Shown one piece after another: positions 1 to 9,068 of a stretch of 64,000 nt of DNA (position 1 is the first letter of the stretch; every line of letters begins with the position of its first letter). Source of the stretch: Pedobacter panaciterrae (GTDB taxonomy: Bacteria > Bacteroidota > Bacteroidia > Sphingobacteriales > Sphingobacteriaceae). Both the position numbers and the translations under genes were made by a program. The notes beneath the pieces were generated by a model that saw only the letters and a program-made list of their open reading frames with translations, was not told the DNA's origin and did not search any database. Where the stretch lies: positions 992,001-1,056,000 of the forward strand of contig NZ_JABMKW010000008.1 of the NCBI RefSeq assembly GCF_013204795.1, read 5' to 3'.

Positions 1-1710
1 CCTGAACTGCCTGTGCTTAGTCAGGCAGTTTCTGCACAGCCACAATACTTATTTCCCAATGGGTCTATCGTTGGATTTGGGGACACTCATTATGGGCCAA
101 TCCGCATGGAACCCATGGAAGATCTGATCAGGAATGCCAGGTTGCATGGAAAAAAACAACAGGAATTATATTATACACGTTTGTTAAAAACAATGCAGAA
201 TCTGCGACAAAAGGAGGAATCAGGTTTGCCAAAGTTAAGGACTGGTTTTATGTCTTTGTTTAGTAATCCACCTTTAACGCTTAGTGAATCGGTAGCAACT
301 GGTTTACCAGAGGATTATATGACTGCCACTTTTTGGGCGCCTAATGTAGCCTGGATGGTACAGCGCAATGGTATTGATCCGCACCATGGCCTAATGATCT
401 CTCAGGCCGGTTCAGGCGGAAATCATGCGCATGCGAACGGAATTGCGATGGAATTATATGGGAAAGGCTTGATACTTGCTCCTGAAGGGGGAATTGGAGG
501 TAGTTATTTTCAATCCGATTATGCAGAATATTACTCTCAGTTCCCGGCACACAATACTGTAGTGGTAGATGGCATTTCATCATACCCTACTATGAAAAGT
601 AACCATTTTCTTAAACTACAGGGTGCTTATCCGGAACCGGGTATAAAACAGGGATACTTTAAGGATGTTACTTATTCGAATTTACTGTTTCTGGAACCAG
701 AGACCAATTCTAACCAGAACAGGCTAATGAGCATTGTACGAACCAGTGACTCTAGTGGGTATTATGTTGATGTTTTCCGGTCGGCTAAAAAAAATGGAGG
801 TGATAAGTATCATGATTATATCTATCATAATCTAGGGCAGCGACTTAGTCTTACTGATGCCTTAAAAAAGCCATTGCCCTTAAAGGCTACTGATAAGCTG
901 ACCTTTGCCAATGAGGAGCTGATGGGTTATGATTATTGGTACGATAAGCAGTCTGTCGTTTCATCAGGCGATTTCAATGGCAGGTTTGAGCTAGATATTC
1001 CTGGAAGGGCAGGAGTATATATGAACATGTGGATGAAAGGATATCCGGATCGTGAGATTTTCAGCGTGAAAGCACCACCCTCAAAATCCTGGAGAAAAGA
1101 TCAGTTGATACCTGATAGTATTGCCAACTTGCCTTTACCTACTGTTGTGGTACGTCAGAATGGAGCGGCATGGGAGCGCCCCTTTGTAGCAGTTTACGAG
1201 CCTGCCGAAGGTAATACTGGAGGAGATATTGCCAGGATCTCTTCATTTGCAGGGGTAGGAAATGATTCTTCTTTTGCGGGAATCCAGGTTGAAAGTAAAA
1301 ATGGAATGATCGATTATATTTTTGCAGGGGCAGCGGCCGAAAGCATTAAATATCAGGATATACAGTTTAAAGGTACTTATGGAATGGCGAGAGCTAAAGC
1401 TGATGGATTAGTGTTTTTGTTTCTTACTGATGGGAATGAACTCTCAAAATCTGGATATGGTCTGTTCGCCGGTAAAAGTGCTTCGGCAGTGTTGTCTTTT
1501 AAAGACAAACAGATTTTTTTCAGCTCATCCGCCGAAATCAATCTAACACTTCCCGACGTTTACCTTAGCGATAAAGAAGTTTCAATAAGCTTTACCATTG
1601 AAGGAAAGCTGAAAAGAATAATAGGTAATAGATTGGAAAACAATGGAACAAAGGTTGTTTCTTTTATGATGCCGGCTTTGAATCTCACCGAAATTGCTAT
1701 TAAACAGTAA
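1..1710 (+). CDS. Heparinase II/III-like polysaccharide lyase, 5' end outside window
   Basis: The reading frame is open to the first base of the window, so the start lies upstream; a GTG at 13 is only an internal codon. About 569 residues are visible. The motif GGNHAHANG (about residues 135-143 counting from that GTG) and FPAHNTVVVDG (about 177-187) are typical of the beta-sandwich half of heparinase II/III-like lyases, and the missing part would be the alpha/alpha toroid. The family cleaves uronic-acid-containing polysaccharides (heparin, heparan sulfate, alginate and related polymers) by beta-elimination, usually in the periplasm. The LacI regulator begins 18 bp downstream, and a GH88 unsaturated uronyl hydrolase follows, which would process the unsaturated products. 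The exact substrate cannot be told from sequence. Confidence 0.85.
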   Translation, partial: PELPVLSQAVSAQPQYLFPNGSIVGFGDTHYGPIRMEPMEDLIRNARLHGKKQQELYYTRLLKTMQNLRQKEESGLPKLRTGFMSLFSNPPLTLSESVATGLPEDYMTATFWAPNVAWMVQRNGIDPHHGLMISQAGSGGNHAHANGIAMELYGKGLILAPEGGIGGSYFQSDYAEYYSQFPAHNTVVVDGISSYPTMKSNHFLKLQGAYPEPGIKQGYFKDVTYSNLLFLEPETNSNQNRLMSIVRTSDSSGYYVDVFRSAKKNGGDKYHDYIYHNLGQRLSLTDALKKPLPLKATDKLTFANEELMGYDYWYDKQSVVSSGDFNGRFELDIPGRAGVYMNMWMKGYPDREIFSVKAPPSKSWRKDQLIPDSIANLPLPTVVVRQNGAAWERPFVAVYEPAEGNTGGDIARISSFAGVGNDSSFAGIQVESKNGMIDYIFAGAAAESIKYQDIQFKGTYGMARAKADGLVFLFLTDGNELSKSGYGLFAGKSASAVLSFKDKQIFFSSSAEINLTLPDVYLSDKEVSISFTIEGKLKRIIGNRLENNGTKVVSFMMPALNLTEIAIKQ

Positions 1711-1728
1711 TACCAATATCTTTAGGTT

Positions 1729-2745
1729 ATGACAAAGAAACTATCCATAAGAGATATTGCGGACGAACTAAACATATCCAAGACCACAGTATCTCTTATT
1801 TTAAATGGTAAGGCAAAGGAAAACAGGATCAGCGATGTGCTGATCGAGCGGGTGGTAAATCATGTGGAGAGGAGGGATTATAAGCCTAACCAGCTTGCAA
1901 AAAGCCTTAGCACCGGTAAAACCATGATTATTGGTCTCATGGTCGAAAAAATTTCTGATTATTTCTTTGCGCAGGTAGCTTATCATATCGAAGAGCTGGC
2001 TTATCAGAATGGTTATAAGATCATTTATTGCAGTACAGATAATGATGCTCGCAAAACCAGAGAACTCATTAATCTTTTTCGTGAAAGACATGTAGATGGA
2101 TATATCATTACACCTCCGGCCGGCATTGAGCAGGATATCCAGGCATTGATTGATGAAGGTTTGCCTGTTGTACTTTTTGATAGGTATTTCGAAGAAGTAA
2201 ATAGCAGCTATGTGATTCTTGACAATTATAAGGCAAGCTTCGATGCAGTAATGTACCTGATTAACAGTGGTCACGAAAATATTGCCTTCGTTGAACTTGA
2301 TTCCGATCAGAGTCAGATGCTCGATCGGCGAAAGGGATACCTGGATGCCCTGGCAGTGAAAGGCCTTAAGCCGCTGTTGTTAAAAATACCGTTCTCCAGT
2401 ACAATGGACCAAAAGGCAGCGAGGCTGGTCAACTCTATCAGGAATAATAATCAGCCAGAGGCTATTTTCTTTGCCACAAATTACCTGGCCTTTAGCGGAA
2501 TAAAAGCACTTAATCAGTTAAATCTTAATATTCCAGGTGATGTGGCCATCGTTGCTTTTGATGATCATCAGGTCTTTGATATTTACGCTCCAACCATAAC
2601 GGCAGTAGCACAGCCGATTTCAGAACTGGCAAGTCAATCCATCCGCATATTGCTGGATATGCTGGATCCTAAAAAAAATGCTCAGTTTCCTCAAAAGATA
2701 GTTGTCCAATCAGCATTCATCGTTCGTGATTCGACTAAAAAATAG
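1729..2745 (+). CDS. LacI-family transcriptional regulator
   Basis: A 338-residue protein of the usual LacI/GalR length. The N-terminal helix-turn-helix (about residues 4-25, IRDIADELNISKTTVSLILNG) is followed by a hinge region and a periplasmic-binding-protein-like effector domain (about 60-330), including FDDHQVFDIYAPTITAVAQP near the C-terminus. It lies 18 bp after the heparinase-like gene and 85 bp before the GH88 gene, so it probably responds to a sugar or uronate product and controls this cluster. The effector is unknown. The same cluster also carries a hybrid two-component sensor, giving two separate sensing inputs. Confidence 0.93.
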   Translation: MTKKLSIRDIADELNISKTTVSLILNGKAKENRISDVLIERVVNHVERRDYKPNQLAKSLSTGKTMIIGLMVEKISDYFFAQVAYHIEELAYQNGYKIIYCSTDNDARKTRELINLFRERHVDGYIITPPAGIEQDIQALIDEGLPVVLFDRYFEEVNSSYVILDNYKASFDAVMYLINSGHENIAFVELDSDQSQMLDRRKGYLDALAVKGLKPLLLKIPFSSTMDQKAARLVNSIRNNNQPEAIFFATNYLAFSGIKALNQLNLNIPGDVAIVAFDDHQVFDIYAPTITAVAQPISELASQSIRILLDMLDPKKNAQFPQKIVVQSAFIVRDSTKK

Positions 2746-2830
2746 CAAAGCAGTGTATTCCTTGTAATTAGAATTTTCTAAAATTTATTTATTTCTGAGT
2801 ATAACTGATAAATTTAAGTGTCACTAGTGT

Positions 2831-4057
2831 ATGGCGACAATAAATACTTTCAGAAATCTTTTTTTCACAGTGGTAGTTGTTCTTGGCAGCAAGATCAGTT
2901 TTGGGCAGTTGAACGCCAGGCAATCCATTGCCTATTGCGCTTCACAAATCCATAAAACGCTTAGTCAGCTTCCTGCAGATAGTGTGAAAAATATACCAAG
3001 AAGTATTCTTTCTGGTCAGCAGCAATGGCAGTTCATTAACTATCAGGACTGGTGTAGTGGTTTCTGGCCCGGAATACTTTGGTATGCTTATGAAGGTACA
3101 CATGATCAGAAATTTAAAACCCAGACCGATAAATTTTCGCGCGAGCTTACACCACTTTCTACGATGAAGGCATTTGATCATGACCTCGGTTTTCAGATTT
3201 TTAACAGCTTTGGAAATGGTTATCGATTAACAAAGAATCCTGACTATAAAAAGATCATACTCGCCTCTGCTGATACTTTGGCAACCCTGTTCAATCCAAA
3301 GGTAGGCACTATTTTATCCTGGCCACGACCAGTTTCCAATATGGAATGGCCACAGCATAATACTATAATTGATAACATGATCAACCTGGAAATGTTATTC
3401 TGGGCCTCAAAAAATGGAGGTGATAAAAGGCTCTATGATATCGCTGTATCACACGCCAAAACCACTATGAAAAATCATTTCAGACCGGATTATACTTCTT
3501 ATCACGCAGTGGTTTACGATAAAGAAACCGGTAAAAAAATAAAAGGTGTAACCCATCAGGGGTATGAAGATGATTCCATGTGGGCAAGAGGGCAATCATG
3601 GGCTATATATGGATATACTATGTGTTACAGGGAAACCAAAGACCCTTTATTTTTAGATTTTGCTCAGAAAGTGACTGATGTTTACTTGCAGCGATTGCCT
3701 GCCGATCTGATTCCTTATTGGGATTTCAGTGATCCTGCTATTCCAAAAGCCCCAAGAGATGCTTCTGCAGCAGCTGTTGTTTCTTCAGCTTTACTGGAAC
3801 TTTCAACGTTTACCAAGGATAAAATTAAGGCAAACACCTATAGGGATAAAGCAGAGCAAATGCTAACTTCTTTATCATCAGTACAGTACCAGAGCAGACA
3901 AAAGAATAGTGCTTTTCTTTTACATTCAACGGGACATAAACCCAACGGATCTGAAGTTGATGCTTCTATTATATATGCAGATTATTATTATCTTGAAGCC
4001 TTATTGAGGCTTCAAAGGCTTCAAAAGGGCTTAAATCTTAGGAATGCCTTGAAATAA
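2831..4057 (+). CDS. GH88 unsaturated uronyl (glucuronyl) hydrolase
   Basis: A 408-residue secreted protein with an N-terminal signal peptide ending near SFGQ (residue 26). It matches GH88 alpha/alpha-barrel hydrolases: FDHDLGFQIFNS places an Asp at 118 and TIIDNMINLEML an Asp at 181, the two conserved acids of the family. YEDDSMWARGQSWAIYGY is another family signature. These enzymes release the 4,5-unsaturated uronic acid that lyases leave at the non-reducing end of oligosaccharides. Its position after a heparinase-like lyase makes that coupling very plausible. A hairpin at the stop codon may terminate transcription before the sensor gene. Confidence 0.93.
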   Translation: MATINTFRNLFFTVVVVLGSKISFGQLNARQSIAYCASQIHKTLSQLPADSVKNIPRSILSGQQQWQFINYQDWCSGFWPGILWYAYEGTHDQKFKTQTDKFSRELTPLSTMKAFDHDLGFQIFNSFGNGYRLTKNPDYKKIILASADTLATLFNPKVGTILSWPRPVSNMEWPQHNTIIDNMINLEMLFWASKNGGDKRLYDIAVSHAKTTMKNHFRPDYTSYHAVVYDKETGKKIKGVTHQGYEDDSMWARGQSWAIYGYTMCYRETKDPLFLDFAQKVTDVYLQRLPADLIPYWDFSDPAIPKAPRDASAAAVVSSALLELSTFTKDKIKANTYRDKAEQMLTSLSSVQYQSRQKNSAFLLHSTGHKPNGSEVDASIIYADYYYLEALLRLQRLQKGLNLRNALK

Positions 4058-4083
4058 AAGCGTTTACAGAACTGCTTTTATTT
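4052..4083 (+). terminator. Hairpin overlapping the GH88 stop codon
   Basis: The arms AAATAAAAGC (4052-4061) and GCTTTTATTT (4074-4083) are perfect complements around a 12-nt loop. The A-rich 5' arm and T-rich 3' arm give a possible intrinsic terminator usable in either direction. The stem is A/T-rich, so its strength is uncertain. Confidence 0.5.
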
Positions 4084-4152
4084 GAAAAGTATTAGCCGGA
4101 TGCAGATATAATCTGCCTATTTTAGGCTACTGAATTAATAAACTGAACAGGG

Positions 4153-7100
4153 GTGAGGATTTCGCTGATTTTATTGCTTTTTCTTTTTAGCCTAACAGGG
4201 CTAAAGGCAACGGATTTTCCTCCTATGAGCTATTTGGGGATAGAAAATGGCTTGTCCAATAATCTGGTGCGTTCCATTTATCAGGACCACAACGGCTTTA
4301 TGTGGTTTGGTACCCGCGATGGCCTGAACAGGTATGATGGATATGGATTTAAAGTATTTCGAAACAAGCTCAATGATCCGCATTCTTTGGTGCATAACAT
4401 TATTCATGTCATAACCAGTGATGTCAGGAATCATTTGTGGATTGGAACCCGCCAGGGAATTAGCGTCTACGATGAGCTTTCCGGAAAATTCAATACCGTA
4501 GCTTATCACTCTGCCAAAGGCACGGACACCATAAGGGAAGTGATCAAAGATATTGAGGCAGACGCCAAAGGAAATGTTTTTATCGGGTCTGAAGGCCTTG
4601 GCTTGCTCTTATGCAAAGCCGATAAACTTATTGCAGACCAGATTCCCTTAGTTGTAAATGGAAAAGAAACCAGGTCATATGGAGTTCAATCTCTTAAAAT
4701 GGATCAGAAGGGAAAGCTCTGGGTATTTGTTCAAAATCTTGGGTTATGTGTCCTGGACGAGCATTCAGGCAAGCTTAAACTAATAAACACTTCCCTTAGT
4801 ATGTCGCTTTGCATGGAAATTCTTGGCAACTATATCTGGATTGGAACAAATAACGGCCTGTTTAAATATGATATGCTTCACAATGGCGTGGAACAGATGT
4901 TTGCTACGGGTAATGTGCCAATTAGTAGTGCAGTATCTACACTTAAGTTTGATTCATCAAAAAATCTTTGGATTGGGACAGTTGCCGGACTGATATATCT
5001 CCTTAATGGTTCCAGTTCGGAAATAGAATCTTTGAAAACGGCAGATCATAAAAATGCTCTGGACGGTGGCATGATTTATTCTATTTATATTGATAAGGAG
5101 TCCAGGAAATGGATCGGAACTTCTTTTATCGGGGTGGGCATCATTGATCCGAATAAAAAGAAATTTCAAACAATCGCGAATGAGCCTGGAAACAAAAAGT
5201 CACTGGCAAAGAGTGCCATTACAGCCTTTTACGGTGATCAGGAGGATCAGCTATGGATTGGTACTGAAAACTCAGGACTTAATATCTGGAACAGAAAAAC
5301 AAACTCATTTGTTCAGCATCAAAATATTCCAGGAGATCCAAAATCCCTTTCGGGAAATTTTATTACCGCTATTATCTCCGATTATAAGGGGGATGTTTGG
5401 CTGGGGACTTTTGCCGACGGATTAAACCGATACAACAGATCAACCCAAACTTTTGAGAGATATAAGTGTATTAATCCTCAAACCGGAATAGAAAGTAAAG
5501 TTGTGTTCAACTTATACGAAGATCGTGCCCATACCTTATGGGCAGCTACTTTGCGCCGCGGCAGTTTACTGGGAGCTTTATACAGATTAAACCGCACCGA
5601 AAATAAATTTGAGCTCTTTGATACCAAACTTACCGACCTGTTTGTATTGCATGAGGATGCCCGAGGTGTTTTTTGGGGAGGGAATCTGAACCAGCTGGTG
5701 AAAATCGACAAATTGGGTAAAAAACACCAGTTCTTTAATATTGGTTATACGGTTCGGGTAATTAATGAGGATGCGCGTGGCAATTTCTGGATTGGTACAG
5801 AAGGTGGTGGTCTTTTGCTTTTTGATCGAAAGACGGGTAAAATAATTACACGTTATACCACAGAAAATGGACTGTGTAACAATTCCGTACTCAGCCTGCT
5901 CGATGATCAGAAGGGTAATCTATGGATCAGCACTTATAATGGGATTTCTAAATTTAACATTGCAAAAAAGGAGTTTACAAATTTTTATCAGAGTGACGGT
6001 CTTCAAAGTAACCAGTTTCAGATCAATTCAAGTCTGAGGCTAAAATCTGGAGAGATGGTATTTGGGGGGATAAAGGGATTTAATATTTTTCAGCCTGCAA
6101 GTATTGTCCCTGTTAACAATGCGCCCAATCTGTTGCTAACAGGACTCAACATTGATAATGTACCAGTTGAACAGCATCCTTCTTTTGTAAAAGAAAGTAA
6201 GAGTGGCAGGGTTCTGGAACTTAAGGTTCCTTATGATAAGGCAGTGTTTTCTTTTGAATTTACTGCGCTTGAATATTCTGCCGCCGATAAGATTTCATAC
6301 GCCTACTATATGGACGGATGGGACAGGGACTGGAATAAAGCAGGGAATTCGCGCACAGCTACTTATACCCATATGGATGAGGGTAGTTATGTTTTTAAAG
6401 TAAAAAGCACCAATATCGAGGGTGTTTGGAACAGTAAGCAAATCAATTTAAAGATTGTTGTATTGCCACCATGGTATCGTACCTGGTGGGCATACCTAAT
6501 TTACTTCAGTGCAGTTGCGGCTTTAGTGTATCTGTATTTTCTCTATCAATCCAGACAAACTAAACTTACTTATGAAGTTAAAATAGCAAATCTCAGTGCA
6601 GAACGCAAAAAAGCCGAGTATGAAGCGGAAGTGGCAAAACATGAAAAAGAACGTCTTGAACATGAAAAAGAGCGTGTAATTAATGAGAATGAAAAAGAGT
6701 TGAATGAAAAAAGGCTGTCTTTCTTTACAAATATTTCCCATGAGTTCAGAACCCCATTAAGCCTGATCATCAATCCTGTTAAGGATTTGATGAAAAAGTC
6801 AGAAAACCGATCTTCTGAGGACATTAAGGAACTCGGTTTTATCCACAGAAATGCAAGAAGAATGCTGAGTCTGATTGATCAGCTCTTGCTTTTTAGAAAG
6901 GCCGAAGCGGGGTTTGACCATATTAGGGTTTCGAAATTAAACTTATATGATTTGTGTCAGGAGGTATATCTGTGCTTTACCCAGCAAGCAGCTTCAAGAG
7001 CGATTCAGTACGAGCTTATCTTCGAAAATAAAGCACTGGAAATTTTTGCTGATCGTGGGAAACTGGAAATTGTTTTGTTTAACCTGATATCGAATGCACT

Positions 7101-8307
7101 AAAATATACCCCTTCCGGTGGTGCCGTTTTGGTCGAAGTAACAGAAACAACTGAAGATGTACTCATTAAAGTGGAAGATAACGGTTCTGGTGTTCCTGCC
7201 GATGCAGGCGATCAATTGTTCGAACGTTTTTACCAGGCCATACGAAAAGATAATTCCGCTAAACCGGGCTTCGGAATTGGTTTATTCCTGGCCAAACAAT
7301 TTACAGACCTGCATAGTGGGCAATTAAGTTATACCAGTGAGCTGGGTAACGGCACCTCATTTTACCTTTCATTGTTAAAAGGACAATCGCATTTTCCGGA
7401 GGTTATCGCAGACCTGGATAATCAGGGTGAATCCGTCTTATTTAATGAAATGCTTGGCGAAGTGGATGCATTTTCAGATGAGTTTAATGCAGATGAAGAG
7501 GTAGAACTGATTAGTGATAAACAAAGTATCTTAATAGTTGATGACGAAGCAGATATCAGAACCTATATTAAAAGTGTATTCAAATCAGATTACCTGCTTT
7601 ATGAAGCGGAAAACGGGACTGATGGACTGAAACTGGCTACAGAGAAATTACCTGACCTGATCATTACTGATTTCAGGATGCAGGGCATTGATGGAATAGA
7701 GTTTTGTGAAAAGATAAAGAATGACCCCGCATTATCATATATTCCCGTCATATTACTTACCGCAAGTGCTTCCGCAGACATAAAGCTAAAAAGTATGGAG
7801 GGTGGTGCTGATGACTATATCAGCAAACCATTTGAAAAAGAATACCTGGTGGCCCGTGTGGCAAATCTTTTGAAAAACAGGAATAACCTGCAGCGGTATT
7901 TTTATAATGAGATTACGCTTCAATCAAATAACCTGACCATATCCGAAGCTTATAAAGAATTCCTGGAAAAGTGTATCATCATTGTTGAACAGCATTTAAA
8001 TGATGCCGACTTTGGAATTAAGGCCCTTGCAGAGGAGATCGGAATGAGCCATTCCAATTTATACAAACGGGTAAAGTCAATTTCAGGACAATCCGTAAGT
8101 TCCTTTATTCGTTTCATCCGCTTGCGTACTGCAGCAAGGATCATGATCAATACAGATTGTAATGTAAACGAGGCGGCTTTTCAAACCGGGTTTAATGATG
8201 CTAAATATTTCAGCAAACAATTTTTTAAATTGTTTCATTCCAACCCATCTGAGTTCATAAAGAAACACCGCAAGTCTTTTAATAAGCGCTATAAATTCAA
8301 AGATTAG
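4153..8307 (+). CDS. Hybrid two-component system sensor/regulator (HTCS)
   Basis: A 1384-residue one-protein signalling system starting at GTG 4153 with a signal peptide (ending near GLKAT). The order is: a periplasmic two-bladed beta-propeller sensor with repeated WIGT motifs (about 25-660), a Y_Y_Y domain (about 690-760), one membrane helix (about 775-800), a coiled coil rich in Glu and Lys, a HisKA domain with phospho-accepting His863 (SHEFRTPL), an HATPase domain, a receiver domain (ILIVDDEADI; likely phospho-Asp1173 in ITDFRM) and a C-terminal AraC-type DNA-binding domain (about 1275-1384). In Bacteroidota such proteins bind oligosaccharides and switch on polysaccharide-utilisation genes. 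It probably controls the flanking uronyl hydrolase and lyase genes. No SusC/SusD pair sits directly next to it. Confidence 0.95.
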   Translation: MRISLILLLFLFSLTGLKATDFPPMSYLGIENGLSNNLVRSIYQDHNGFMWFGTRDGLNRYDGYGFKVFRNKLNDPHSLVHNIIHVITSDVRNHLWIGTRQGISVYDELSGKFNTVAYHSAKGTDTIREVIKDIEADAKGNVFIGSEGLGLLLCKADKLIADQIPLVVNGKETRSYGVQSLKMDQKGKLWVFVQNLGLCVLDEHSGKLKLINTSLSMSLCMEILGNYIWIGTNNGLFKYDMLHNGVEQMFATGNVPISSAVSTLKFDSSKNLWIGTVAGLIYLLNGSSSEIESLKTADHKNALDGGMIYSIYIDKESRKWIGTSFIGVGIIDPNKKKFQTIANEPGNKKSLAKSAITAFYGDQEDQLWIGTENSGLNIWNRKTNSFVQHQNIPGDPKSLSGNFITAIISDYKGDVWLGTFADGLNRYNRSTQTFERYKCINPQTGIESKVVFNLYEDRAHTLWAATLRRGSLLGALYRLNRTENKFELFDTKLTDLFVLHEDARGVFWGGNLNQLVKIDKLGKKHQFFNIGYTVRVINEDARGNFWIGTEGGGLLLFDRKTGKIITRYTTENGLCNNSVLSLLDDQKGNLWISTYNGISKFNIAKKEFTNFYQSDGLQSNQFQINSSLRLKSGEMVFGGIKGFNIFQPASIVPVNNAPNLLLTGLNIDNVPVEQHPSFVKESKSGRVLELKVPYDKAVFSFEFTALEYSAADKISYAYYMDGWDRDWNKAGNSRTATYTHMDEGSYVFKVKSTNIEGVWNSKQINLKIVVLPPWYRTWWAYLIYFSAVAALVYLYFLYQSRQTKLTYEVKIANLSAERKKAEYEAEVAKHEKERLEHEKERVINENEKELNEKRLSFFTNISHEFRTPLSLIINPVKDLMKKSENRSSEDIKELGFIHRNARRMLSLIDQLLLFRKAEAGFDHIRVSKLNLYDLCQEVYLCFTQQAASRAIQYELIFENKALEIFADRGKLEIVLFNLISNALKYTPSGGAVLVEVTETTEDVLIKVEDNGSGVPADAGDQLFERFYQAIRKDNSAKPGFGIGLFLAKQFTDLHSGQLSYTSELGNGTSFYLSLLKGQSHFPEVIADLDNQGESVLFNEMLGEVDAFSDEFNADEEVELISDKQSILIVDDEADIRTYIKSVFKSDYLLYEAENGTDGLKLATEKLPDLIITDFRMQGIDGIEFCEKIKNDPALSYIPVILLTASASADIKLKSMEGGADDYISKPFEKEYLVARVANLLKNRNNLQRYFYNEITLQSNNLTISEAYKEFLEKCIIIVEQHLNDADFGIKALAEEIGMSHSNLYKRVKSISGQSVSSFIRFIRLRTAARIMINTDCNVNEAAFQTGFNDAKYFSKQFFKLFHSNPSEFIKKHRKSFNKRYKFKD

Positions 8308-8501
8308 CGAAAAATAGCCTTCTTTTAGGTTAAAAAACGCCATTTGGCGAAAATACACTCCTTAATTACGAGTTTGTACCCTTCCTTTTTTTTATTCCAA
8401 ACCATATTCGTAACTGCAATTTACGGCAAACCAGAGCTGAAAATCTTTCTGCTCAGGCTTGTTGCAAACCAAACATTGCAGTAACCAAATATGTAATTCT
8501 T

Positions 8502-9068
8502 ATGAGCAAAGTCGACAATTTGATGGTGTTATGGGATCAGACCAGGAATGGTGAGCAAGGATCTTTTGCCTTACTTCACAAAGCACTTTATCCGGGTTTA
8601 TTCAGATATGCATTTACCACGATTCAGGATGCTGATCTGGTCGATGACCTTCTGCAGGAACTCTTTATTAAGTTCTGGGAAAACAGAGTGAGGATAGGTG
8701 AAATCACTAATGTCCGAGCTTACTTTTACCGTTCCACCCGCTGTACCTTATTGGACCACATCCGGAAATCCCAATTGAAAGCATCAAAGCTTGAGGCAAT
8801 GCCTTTTGCAGAATTTGAATATTCAAATGAAGATGCCATTATTTCCAGGGAGCAGGATGTGGAGTTAAAAGAGGTAATGATGGGGGCCATTAATAATTTA
8901 CCACTGAAACAACGCGAGGTCATTCATATGCGTTTTTACCAGGACCTTAATTATAACCAGATATCAGAAATCACGGGGATAAAGTATCAATCTGTAGTTA
9001 ATCAGGTTTACCGTGCAGTTCAGATTTTACGTGAAACGTGTCTACTTTCCAATATTTATGCAGCTTAG
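8502..9068 (+). CDS. ECF RNA polymerase sigma-70 factor
   Basis: A 188-residue ECF sigma factor. Region 2 (about 25-95, including DLVDDLLQELFIKFWENR) binds core polymerase and the -10 element. Region 4 (about 125-180, LPLKQREVIHMRFYQDLNYNQISEITG) is a helix-turn-helix for the -35 element. It is an orphan: no FecR anti-sigma gene follows. Instead the GH97 gene begins inside its last codons. Its N-terminus closely resembles the truncated sigma gene at 23753 (both contain SFALLHK.LYP.LF.Y), so the two are paralogues. Confidence 0.92.
   Translation: MSKVDNLMVLWDQTRNGEQGSFALLHKALYPGLFRYAFTTIQDADLVDDLLQELFIKFWENRVRIGEITNVRAYFYRSTRCTLLDHIRKSQLKASKLEAMPFAEFEYSNEDAIISREQDVELKEVMMGAINNLPLKQREVIHMRFYQDLNYNQISEITGIKYQSVVNQVYRAVQILRETCLLSNIYAA

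Noticed and set aside
4201..4509. Minus-strand open frame of 102 codons inside the hybrid sensor gene
   Set aside because: It is a shadow of the strong plus-strand HTCS coding sequence and shows no family motif.
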